From: Pantoea cypripedii
Lineage (GTDB): Bacteria; Pseudomonadota; Gammaproteobacteria; Enterobacterales; Enterobacteriaceae
Direction: 5' to 3'
NCBI RefSeq assembly: GCF_002095535.1
Contig: NZ_MLJI01000001.1
Span: 2,035,832 to 2,099,831 of the forward strand
Length of the DNA: 64,000 nucleotides
The number at the start of each line of letters is the position of its first letter. The first letter of the stretch is position 1. The position numbers and the translations under genes were made by a program. Positions 53,968 through 61,610 of the stretch are shown here, one piece after another. The notes below the pieces were generated by a model. That model worked only from the letters and a program-made list of their open reading frames with translations. It was not told the DNA's origin and did no database searches.

Positions 53968-55131
53968 TCATGCGGTTTGCGCCGGAGTGAGCAACCGATC
54001 AAGTTTTTCCCATACCGGCGCTAAATCCACCAATTTGCGCTGCTCACGGGCTTCATCCATCGCCAGCGCCAGAATCCCGGCTTCAATCGCATCCTGCGGC
54101 GAAACCGGCAGCGGGCCGCCGTGCAGCACGTGGTCTATCACCTCACGCGCCATTTGTTCATCGGCACCATAATGCTGTGACAACGCGGTACGGGTAGCGT
54201 ACTGCTTATCCACGGTTTTGTTGCCGCTCATGACATCGTGTACCCACAGGAAACCACGAATAAAATCGCCTTCCGCCTGGCCGCGCGACCCCATGATGCA
54301 GAAACGGCGGAATTGGTCCGGTGCGTTGATGTTGGTATGGAAATTCATCGCCACGCCGTTGGCGTATTCAACAATCGCCACCTGGTGGTCAACGATGTCG
54401 CCATCGCTGTCGAACACTTTATCGTCCCCCAGCCAGCCAGACGGCTTCTGGTGAAACAGCGTCATATCATCCACCCCGTGCTGGCGCGGATCATTTTCTG
54501 GCACAAAATTACGCCGCCCGCCAAAGCTGGCAACGCGCATCGGCCGGGAACCAATCAAGCTATTGTAGAGATCGAGATCATGGCAGCATTTTTCCAGCAT
54601 AAAGCTGCCGGAATAGCGTGAATAGCGCCGCCAGTCGCGCATAAAAAAGGCCCCGTGGTACGGGTAGATATGTTCCGCGGCTTCTACCGAAACGATATGA
54701 CCCAGCGCGCCGGACTGCCGTGCCTGCATCACATCGCGGTACATCGGCGCATAGCGCAGGACCAGGCCAATCAGCAGCTGTTCCTGACCATACTGCGCCA
54801 GCAATTCAGCCAACTGATAACTTTGTTCAAGGCTTGCCACCACCGGCTTTTCGCAAAACACTTTCACGCCCGCTTCCAGACCAACGCGGATATGCTCCAG
54901 ATGCAGGTGATTGGGAGAGCCGATCATCAACAGATCGAGCTGATGCGCCGCCAGCAGCGCCTCGGGCGTGTCATAGACATCACCGGCTGCGATGCCATGC
55001 TGTTGCAGGGTCGCCAGCCCGGCCGGGGCCGGATCGACGTAACCCACGATGGTGAAGTCTGGCAACAGGCTACTGAACACATGCCCGAGATAACCGAGAC
55101 GGAACCCTAATCCAATAATGCCTACTTTCAT
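53968..55131 (-). CDS. Gfo/Idh/MocA-family oxidoreductase or NAD-dependent glycosidase
   Basis: A 387-residue protein with an N-terminal Rossmann fold (VGIIGLGFRLGYLG), IGSPNHLHLEH, the conserved CEKPVV lysine motif and a C-terminal alpha/beta domain with GSFMLEKCCHDLDLYN, holding probable catalytic residues. ATG 55131 starts the Rossmann motif; the longer upstream reading is not protein-like. The fold is used by sugar dehydrogenases and also by redox-assisted NAD-dependent glycosidases such as the GH109 alpha-N-acetylgalactosaminidases. In a GalNAc-glycoside operon either a sugar 3-dehydrogenase or a glycosidase role is plausible. It is the last gene of the importer operon. Confidence 0.87.
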   Translation of the reverse strand: MKVGIIGLGFRLGYLGHVFSSLLPDFTIVGYVDPAPAGLATLQQHGIAAGDVYDTPEALLAAHQLDLLMIGSPNHLHLEHIRVGLEAGVKVFCEKPVVASLEQSYQLAELLAQYGQEQLLIGLVLRYAPMYRDVMQARQSGALGHIVSVEAAEHIYPYHGAFFMRDWRRYSRYSGSFMLEKCCHDLDLYNSLIGSRPMRVASFGGRRNFVPENDPRQHGVDDMTLFHQKPSGWLGDDKVFDSDGDIVDHQVAIVEYANGVAMNFHTNINAPDQFRRFCIMGSRGQAEGDFIRGFLWVHDVMSGNKTVDKQYATRTALSQHYGADEQMAREVIDHVLHGGPLPVSPQDAIEAGILALAMDEAREQRKLVDLAPVWEKLDRLLTPAQTA

Positions 55132-55151
55132 GAAGCTACTCTCCCGCGGTA

Positions 55152-55922
55152 TTAGCGATCGGCGATGATGATTTCGACGCCCATTTTTTCCAGGGCGCGC
55201 ACGTACTGCTCGGATATAGCACTGTCGGTGACCAGCCGGTGGATACGCTCCACCTCGCGGATCAAACAGAAACTGGTGCGACCAAACTTGCTGGAGTCGG
55301 CCACGGCAATGATCTCGCGTGAGACATCGCACATGGCGCGGTTAATCTGCGCCTCTCCCAACTGGGGCGTGGTAATGCCGGAGGTCAGGTCAAAACCATC
55401 GACACCGAGAAACAATTTGTCGAAGCGGTACTGACGGATATGCTGTTCCGCCGTCGGGCCGTCGATTGACCAGGAAGCGCTGCGCACGTTGCCGCCCAGC
55501 ACCATCAAATGAATGTTTTCGCGGCTCGCCAGTTCATAAGCGATGTTGATGGCGTTGGTCATCACCACCAAATCCTTCTGTTTGTCCAGATGTCGGGTCA
55601 TCAGGCTGGTCGTGGAACCGGAATCGATAATCACCGCTTCCCCGTCATTGATCAGTGCGGCAGCGGCTTTGGCGATGGCGAATTTCACGTCGCGATTGAT
55701 TTTGCCTTTGTCTTCCAGCGGTCGATCAAAAACAAACTGACGATTCAGTTGTGCACCGCCATAGCCACGAATGGCACAGCCGCTTTTTTCCAGCCAGCGC
55801 AGGTCATTGCGGATAGTGACCGAACTGACGTTGTACAGGGCGCTGAGATCTTCCACCCGCACCACGCCCTCGCGCCTTAGCTGCTCAATAATCGATTCAC
55901 GGCGTTGCTCGGTATTGATCAT
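55152..55922 (-). CDS. DeoR-family transcriptional regulator (second in the locus)
   Basis: A 256-residue DeoR protein: RRESIIEQLRREGVVRVEDL and LYNVSSVTIRNDLRWLEKSG form the winged helix, followed by VIIDSGSTTSLMTRHL, MTNAINIAYEL, GGNVRSAS and VDGFDLTSGITTPQLGEA of the sugar-phosphate-binding half. It resembles AgaR but is clearly distinct in sequence. It is inside the importer operon, coupled to the ROK kinase by a 4-bp overlap. It may respond to a different phosphosugar and tune this operon; its own operator was not identified. Confidence 0.91.
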   Translation of the reverse strand: MINTEQRRESIIEQLRREGVVRVEDLSALYNVSSVTIRNDLRWLEKSGCAIRGYGGAQLNRQFVFDRPLEDKGKINRDVKFAIAKAAAALINDGEAVIIDSGSTTSLMTRHLDKQKDLVVMTNAINIAYELASRENIHLMVLGGNVRSASWSIDGPTAEQHIRQYRFDKLFLGVDGFDLTSGITTPQLGEAQINRAMCDVSREIIAVADSSKFGRTSFCLIREVERIHRLVTDSAISEQYVRALEKMGVEIIIADR

Positions 55923-56836
55923 AAAGCTCCCTCCTGAACAGAGTTGAGTAGCGCTGCGCCACGCACGCCGCTGCTGTCGCCAAACACCGGTGGCAGAATC
56001 ACCGCCGGTGGGCTGACGGCAAATAACCCTTCACGCATGGCATCCGGCAGGCGCGGATAGATTTCAGGAATATTGGACAACCCGCCGCCCAGTACAAAGG
56101 CGTCAATGTCCAGCATCATCTGTAACCCCGCCAGCGCACTGGCAAGAATCGCGATAAACATGCTAAACAGCTGCTGGGCCAGAGGGTCCTGTTGCCGGAA
56201 ACTGACCATCAACGCGGGCAGATCGCGGGCCGGATGACCAAAATGCTGGCTTAGCGCCAGCAGACCGCGTCCGGAAACATAACGTTCGTAGCAATCCTTC
56301 AGGCCACAGTTACAGGCAAATGAGGGCAACTGATAGCGCTGAATCAGGCGCGCAGGTACCGGTAAATGCCCCCATTCGCCCGCCATGCCATGCTTACCGC
56401 TGAACAGTTGTTTATTCACCACCAATCCGCCGCCCGCGCCGGTGCCGATGATCACGCCAAACACCACCGAATAATCCAGCGTTTGCGGCGAATGCGCTTC
56501 GGATAGCGCAAAGCAGTGGCAATCATTGCCTATCGCCACTGGGCGGTTAAGCAGGGTTTCGATATCCCGCTTCAGGTTGCGGCCGGTAAGGCAGGGGACA
56601 TTGGCCGAGAGCTGCTGCTGCGTGCGCGGATCGGTGATACCGGGCAAACCGATGCCTACTTTTCCTTTGCAGCCAAACTGCTGATCGGCCTCCAGGGTGA
56701 GCTCCACCAGGCAGTTGAGAAAGGCGGTGTAATCTTCACCGGGGGTTGCCACCCGCTGGCGAAACAGCTGCTGCATCCTGTCGTCATAGGCGGCGATTTC
56801 AATTTTTGTCCCGCCGATATCAAATCCGTAACGCAT
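55919..56836 (-). CDS. ROK-family sugar kinase, candidate N-acetylgalactosamine kinase
   Basis: A 305-residue ROK kinase similar in layout to E. coli NagK. It has the phosphate loop FDIGGTKIEIA, IGNDCHCFALSEA with the catalytic Asp, GVIIGTGAGGGLVV, GEWGHLPV, and the zinc motif C-N-C-G-L-K-D-C. The enzyme phosphorylates a free amino sugar at C6 with ATP. Because the locus has no PTS components, this kinase would make GalNAc 6-phosphate from GalNAc released in the cytoplasm (inference; GlcNAc is the alternative). It lies 15 bp after the ABC ATPase gene. Confidence 0.9.
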   Translation of the reverse strand: MRYGFDIGGTKIEIAAYDDRMQQLFRQRVATPGEDYTAFLNCLVELTLEADQQFGCKGKVGIGLPGITDPRTQQQLSANVPCLTGRNLKRDIETLLNRPVAIGNDCHCFALSEAHSPQTLDYSVVFGVIIGTGAGGGLVVNKQLFSGKHGMAGEWGHLPVPARLIQRYQLPSFACNCGLKDCYERYVSGRGLLALSQHFGHPARDLPALMVSFRQQDPLAQQLFSMFIAILASALAGLQMMLDIDAFVLGGGLSNIPEIYPRLPDAMREGLFAVSPPAVILPPVFGDSSGVRGAALLNSVQEGAL

Positions 56837-56851
56837 AGGGTTATCCTGGGA

Positions 56852-57976
56852 TTAGAGGCTCGCCGGGCGCAGCACACGCCCATGGGTGATATCAAACAAA
56901 TGAGCATGGTCCAGCGCCAGTTGCAGCCCGATGCGTTCGCCCGGTTGTGACGCCCAGCCAAGGGAAGAAGGGAAGCGCGCGACAAAGTGGCGGCCTGCCA
57001 CATCGCAATGCACGATCTCTTCATTGCCCATATGTTCCACCGTCTGCACCGTTGCCGGTAACGCCCCCGGCGCATCCGCCGTGGTGATCAGCACATGCTC
57101 CGGGCGGATACCGAGGCAGATTTGCGCCTCAGTGTAGCCGTTCAGACGCGCCGCCACGCTGGCAGGCAGCACCAGCTTGCCGGCATCGTCAAATGACAAC
57201 GCAGGCTGGCCGTTATTAGTAGTAATAGTTACATCATGCAGGTTCATAGCCGGGCTGCCGATAAATGCGGCCACGAATTTGTTTGCCGGCTGATGATAGA
57301 GGGTCACCGGCTTGTCCACCTGTTGAATCACGCCGCGATCCAGCACGCAGATGCGATCGCCCATGGTCATGGCTTCCACCTGATCGTGGGTGACATAAAT
57401 CATGGTCGAGGGTAAGCCCTCCGCTTTGAGTTGCTGATGCAGATTGATCAGTTGCAGGCGCATCGAGACACGCAATTTTGCATCGAGATTGGATAGCGGT
57501 TCATCAAACAAAAACACGCGCGGACGACGCACAATCGCACGCCCCAGCGCCACACGCTGGCACTGCCCACCTGAAAGCTGTCCTGGTTTTCGCTCCAGCA
57601 AATGGCTGATCTCCAGGTTCTCTGCCGCTTCGCGTACCCGGCGATCAATCTCCTCGCGGGGCATTTTGCCGCTCAGGCTAAACGCCATGTTTTTATATAC
57701 CGTCATATGCGGGTACAGCGCGTAGTTCTGGAACACCATCGCCACTTCCCGGTCTTTGGGTAACACCTGATTGACGCAGCGATTTTGAATCACGATTTCA
57801 CCTTCGCTGATGCTTTCCAGCCCGGCAATCATGCGCAGCAAAGTTGATTTTGCGCAGCCCGATGGCCCGACAAACACCATGAATTCACCTTCCTGAATCG
57901 AAAGGTCAATACCGTGCAGCGCCTGGAAGCCGTTGGGATAAATTTTCTTCACATCATGTAGTTGAATGCCAGACAT
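56852..57976 (-). CDS. Sugar ABC transporter ATPase, MsmX/UgpC/MalK type
   Basis: A 374-residue ATPase with one ABC cassette (Walker A GPSGCAKST, Q-loop VFQNYALYPHM, signature LSGGQCQRVALGRAI, Walker B VFLFDEPLSNLD, H-loop YVTHDQ) and a C-terminal OB/TOBE regulatory domain (LGIRPEHV). In Walker A the Gly before Lys is Ala, a substitution tolerated in some family members. It energises the two permeases encoded upstream. It is 26 bp after the permease gene and directly precedes the ROK kinase gene. Confidence 0.93.
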   Translation of the reverse strand: MSGIQLHDVKKIYPNGFQALHGIDLSIQEGEFMVFVGPSGCAKSTLLRMIAGLESISEGEIVIQNRCVNQVLPKDREVAMVFQNYALYPHMTVYKNMAFSLSGKMPREEIDRRVREAAENLEISHLLERKPGQLSGGQCQRVALGRAIVRRPRVFLFDEPLSNLDAKLRVSMRLQLINLHQQLKAEGLPSTMIYVTHDQVEAMTMGDRICVLDRGVIQQVDKPVTLYHQPANKFVAAFIGSPAMNLHDVTITTNNGQPALSFDDAGKLVLPASVAARLNGYTEAQICLGIRPEHVLITTADAPGALPATVQTVEHMGNEEIVHCDVAGRHFVARFPSSLGWASQPGERIGLQLALDHAHLFDITHGRVLRPASL

Positions 57977-58002
57977 AGCTGCTTCCTCATGTTGGGGGGC
58001 AA

Positions 58003-58872
58003 TTACCCTTTAACTCCGGCGCTGGCGATTCCCTGGATGAAATAGCGCTGGAAAAAGATGAATAACATCAGCATCGGCAGCACCGCCATCAGCGCGCCAG
58101 CCATCAGCATCGGATAGGGCACGCCCGCACGACTGGCGAGCGACGCCAGCCCCACCGGCAGGGTTAACTTATCGACGCTGGTATTAACGATTAATGGCCA
58201 CATCAGGTTATTCCAGGCCCACAAGCCATTAATAATGATGCAGGCAATCAATCCCGGACGGATCAGCGGCAGCAGAATGCGCCAGAAAATCGCGAAATGG
58301 TTGTAGCCATCAAGCAATGCGGCTTCTTCCAGCTCGCGCGGCACGCCAAGGAAGAACTGCCGCAGCAGAAAGGTGGCGTAGATACTGAAAATGCCGGGCA
58401 GGATCAGACCACTCAGGGTGTTCACCAGGCCGAGTTTCTGCACGATAAGAAACTGCGGAATCAGGAAAGCCTGGGCGGGCACCATCAGAATCGACACACA
58501 CAACATAAACACCGTGTCGCGGCCACGAAATGTCAGGCGCGAGAAGCCATAAGCGGCCATTGCCGCAATCAACATTTGCAGGGTGACGGTGAAAAAGGTG
58601 TAAAGAAACGAGTTGATATAAAAGGTGGTGAAGGGGATCTCAGTCAGAATACGGTGATAAGCCTGCAACGAAGGATGCTGAGGCAAAATCGCCAGCGGAA
58701 TCTGGATGCTTTCCGGCTGGGTTTTCAGTGAGGTCAGCAACATCCAGATAAACGGCACCAGCGAGATAAGGCTGGCCAGCGTCATCAACGCGTACACCGT
58801 CAGACGGCGGATTTTTTCCTGATGCTGACGACGAAACCACGCCAGTTCTTCTGATTGGGGTAATGTGCTCAT
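58003..58872 (-). CDS. Sugar ABC transporter permease, MalG type
   Basis: A 289-residue membrane protein with six predicted helices and the EAA loop ELEEAALLDGYNHFAIFWRILLP written here in part (ELEEAALLDGYN), which docks the ATPase. The N-terminal ~25 residues are charged and cytoplasmic. This is the second permease of a carbohydrate-uptake-1 importer. It starts 11 bp after the first permease gene with GAGGAAA ahead of ATG. Confidence 0.92.
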   Translation of the reverse strand: MSTLPQSEELAWFRRQHQEKIRRLTVYALMTLASLISLVPFIWMLLTSLKTQPESIQIPLAILPQHPSLQAYHRILTEIPFTTFYINSFLYTFFTVTLQMLIAAMAAYGFSRLTFRGRDTVFMLCVSILMVPAQAFLIPQFLIVQKLGLVNTLSGLILPGIFSIYATFLLRQFFLGVPRELEEAALLDGYNHFAIFWRILLPLIRPGLIACIIINGLWAWNNLMWPLIVNTSVDKLTLPVGLASLASRAGVPYPMLMAGALMAVLPMLMLFIFFQRYFIQGIASAGVKG

Positions 58873-58883
58873 GGCGGGTTTCC

Positions 58884-59816
58884 TCAGGTAACCTTTATTT
58901 TTTTACCAATAAACATCTGCACCAGGCTGATCACCAGGGTCACGATAAACAGCATCACGGCGATGGCAGAGGCATAACCTTTTTCCTGTAAATAAAAGGC
59001 GTATTTATAGAACAGGAACGTCACCGTCATGGCGTCACTTTCAATCATCGAACGGTCGAACATTAAAAAGATCACGTCGAAGATTTGTATCACTTCAATG
59101 AAACTCATGATCGACACGAAAAATAATGTCGGCAACATCAGCGGTAATGTAATAAAGAAGAAGCGGCGCAGGGTGCCAATGCCGTCAATATCAGCGGCTT
59201 CATACACCTGACGGGGAATATTTTGTAACCCGGCCAGCAGGATAATGATTTTTAACGCCAGCGATGACCAGATAATAATGATAGACACGCTGAGGTGCAC
59301 CACTTTGGGATCGGAGAGCCAATCAACCTGCGAAATGCCTATAAATCCCAGCATATGGTTAACCAGGCCAAAATCACCGTTAAACAGCCATTGCCACACC
59401 ATCGCCACCGCCGCAGGCATGGTGATAGCGGGTAGAAACAGCAGGGTGCGGAACAGCGTCTTGCCACGAATCGGCTGGTTCAGGCCGATTGCCAGCAGCA
59501 GCGAAAGAGCAAGGCTGACCGGCACGCACACCACCACATAGAACAGGGTATTGAGCGTAGCGGTATAAAAATCATCATCTGTGAACAGGTCACGATAATT
59601 ATCCAGACTGACCTCGGTCCAGTTCATAAACTGATTGAGATCGGTAAAGCTATAAAAAAATGTCTGGAGAAAAGGAATGAAATAAAACACCAGTAAGCCG
59701 ATAACCAGCGGAGCGATCATTATCCAGCCCCAGAAACGCTCGGCTCGTTCCAGACTACTGACATTTTTTACCGTTTTCACACGCGGGATAACGGTAGCGG
59801 GGGAGATATTTTCCAT
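58884..59816 (-). CDS. Sugar ABC transporter permease, MalF type
   Basis: A 310-residue membrane protein with six main helices. The EAA loop is visible as QVYEAADIDGIGTLRRFFF. The opening WGWIMIAPLVIGLLVFYFIP and SFTDLNQFMNW are typical of carbohydrate-uptake-1 permeases. It pairs with the MalG-type permease. A REP-like hairpin pair separates it from the binding-protein gene upstream. Confidence 0.92.
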   Translation of the reverse strand: MENISPATVIPRVKTVKNVSSLERAERFWGWIMIAPLVIGLLVFYFIPFLQTFFYSFTDLNQFMNWTEVSLDNYRDLFTDDDFYTATLNTLFYVVVCVPVSLALSLLLAIGLNQPIRGKTLFRTLLFLPAITMPAAVAMVWQWLFNGDFGLVNHMLGFIGISQVDWLSDPKVVHLSVSIIIIWSSLALKIIILLAGLQNIPRQVYEAADIDGIGTLRRFFFITLPLMLPTLFFVSIMSFIEVIQIFDVIFLMFDRSMIESDAMTVTFLFYKYAFYLQEKGYASAIAVMLFIVTLVISLVQMFIGKKIKVT

Positions 59817-59829
59817 CTTTATCGGCTCC

Positions 59830-59887
59830 GAAGCGGCGCAATTTATCGCGCGGGACCTGATAGCAGCGCGATAAATCGCGCTGCTAC
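59830..59887. repeat. REP-like pair inside the importer operon (between binding protein and first permease genes)
   Basis: A + unit (59830-59851) and a strong - unit where TAGCAGCGCGAT (59861-59872) pairs perfectly with ATCGCGCTGCTA (59875-59886). The position matches the REP elements between E. coli malE and malF, where they protect the upstream message and raise binding-protein levels. Confidence 0.78.
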
Positions 59888-59891
59888 AGAA

Positions 59892-61157
59892 TTATTTTTC
59901 CATCACACGGCTGATTTTCTTCACCGATTTATCCATTTCTTCTTTGGCATCTGCGCCCATAAAGATTTTCTTCAGGCTGCTGATCCACATATTTTGCCAC
60001 TTCGGTGTATTGGTCCCGGCGGTGGGATAAGCGGTGGCGTGATCCAGCGCATTCAGATAGGCGGTGACGTCAACCTGCTTCACATTGGCAGCCCAGGCTG
60101 GCATCGCCTGTTTGTTGGCCGGAATGACCGCGGCTGCCAACTCCTCCTGCGATGATTTCTGCGCCATAAAGGAAACATAACGCCAGGCGGCATCTTTATG
60201 TTTACCGTTGGCGTACAAGGCAAAACCGAGGCTGTGTGCCACACCGGCTTCTTTATCGATGCGCGGCATTTCAATCACGCCAATATGATCGTTAATTTGT
60301 GGGTTGCTGGCGAAGGGTGCCGCCTGCCAGGAACCAGCGTATACCATCGCAGCACGGTTGGAGGTAAATACCGAGTCGGTTTTCAGCTCACTCATCTGAT
60401 TGGCGGTCGGCAGCAGGCCCTCTTTCATCATTTGCTGCAATTGCTGATACACCCAGATCGCGTTATCGCTGGCGATATCGGTCGGCTGACCATTGGCTGG
60501 TACGATATGTACACCTTTCTGATACAGCAGGTTCAGGTAGCTTTCCTGGCCGTCATTGCTGAGATCCATATACAACGGGAAGGCGTCGCCTTTCAGTTTG
60601 GCTTTCAGCGCGGTGGCGGTGGTTTTCAGGTCATCCCAGGTCCAGCCTTTTTTCGGATAGCTGACACCGGCCTGATCAAACAGTTTTTTGTTGTACCAGA
60701 CAGCAATCGCATCCACATCTCGCGGGATAGCCAGCTGGTTGCCATCAAACTGGTAGGCTTTCACTGAGCTGGCGACGATGTTGTTCAGATCGACCGATTT
60801 ATCGTTCAGGTAGCCATTCAGCGGGGCCAGCACATGGTTCTGCGCATACTGGATAAAGTAGGGCATATTCACCCAAAAGATATCCGGTGCCACACCACCC
60901 GCGACGGCGGAATCCAGTTTGACGAAATATTGTGAAGCCGGTACCACTTCTATATCAATATTGATATCCGGGTTAGCCTTTTCGAATGACTGAGCAATTT
61001 TTTCTTCAGCAGGAAGTTGATTTCGATCCCAAATAGCGTAACGCAACGTTATTTTATCGGCCGCCTGGCTGAGTGCAGGAATTAAAAGTGCGACAGCTAA
61101 TGTGATTCCGGAAATTACTGGCCTGATATGAGACTTATTGTTTTTTGCAAACAGCAT
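59892..61157 (-). CDS. Periplasmic oligosaccharide/sugar-binding protein of the ABC importer
   Basis: A 421-residue family 1 solute-binding protein. The N-terminus is a signal peptide (SHIRPVISGITLAVALLIPA, cut near LSQA-ADK). The mature protein starts ITLRYAIWDRNQLPAEEKIA and shows PDIFWVNMPYFIQYA, GWTWDDLKTTATALK, FTSNRAAMVYAGSW and LGFALYANGKHKDAAW. It has no Cys near the cleavage site, so it is a soluble periplasmic protein. It is the first gene of the seven-gene importer operon, with phased GAAA boxes upstream. The ligand is inferred to be a GalNAc-containing glycoside from the enzymes around it. Confidence 0.92.
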   Translation of the reverse strand: MLFAKNNKSHIRPVISGITLAVALLIPALSQAADKITLRYAIWDRNQLPAEEKIAQSFEKANPDINIDIEVVPASQYFVKLDSAVAGGVAPDIFWVNMPYFIQYAQNHVLAPLNGYLNDKSVDLNNIVASSVKAYQFDGNQLAIPRDVDAIAVWYNKKLFDQAGVSYPKKGWTWDDLKTTATALKAKLKGDAFPLYMDLSNDGQESYLNLLYQKGVHIVPANGQPTDIASDNAIWVYQQLQQMMKEGLLPTANQMSELKTDSVFTSNRAAMVYAGSWQAAPFASNPQINDHIGVIEMPRIDKEAGVAHSLGFALYANGKHKDAAWRYVSFMAQKSSQEELAAAVIPANKQAMPAWAANVKQVDVTAYLNALDHATAYPTAGTNTPKWQNMWISSLKKIFMGADAKEEMDKSVKKISRVMEK

Positions 61158-61610
61158 GACACAACCCTCATCAATAAAAAGTATTTCGCTGGAAAGACCC
61201 GGTGTTGGTGAATGATTTTGTAAACCATCCGTAATCTGGCTGTCAACAACGAAAAAGTGTAAGTGTGAGTGGTGATTTTCCTTTCGATCTTTCGAAATCG
61301 AAAGGTTTTCGACAGGATTTTACGTATCATTTCGTCACACAAGTAGCGAAACGAAAGGGTGGGCGGGCGGTAATGATCTAATTAGCAAGGCTTTTTTCTG
61401 CGCAGGTTAGGATGATTCATGTGACATTAATAACGCTAATTAAAACTAAAGTCCTGACATTATTTCTGCCCGGCTTTCAGTGTTTGCAGGAAAATATTAT
61501 GATTTGCGAGCTGCGTCATCTTATTTTCTTATTACCTTTTTTTTCTATTTTTTCTTTTCAGTATGCGTGCTATTAATTTGCCCAACTTCTGACGCTATAA
61601 GGGATGAACC
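61158..61610. promoter_or_regulatory. Divergent control region of the importer operon and GH123 gene, with AgaR-type boxes
   Basis: No gene is visible in these 453 bp. TTTC at 61277 and 61282 is 5-bp phased; CTTTCGAT (61281-61288) and ATCGAAAG (61297-61304) form an inverted repeat with 8-bp spacing. GAAAC-GAAAG (61348-61357) is again 5-bp phased, and CATTTCG lies at 61329. The right half (61440-61600) is AT-rich and probably carries the GH123-gene promoter. Confidence 0.55.
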
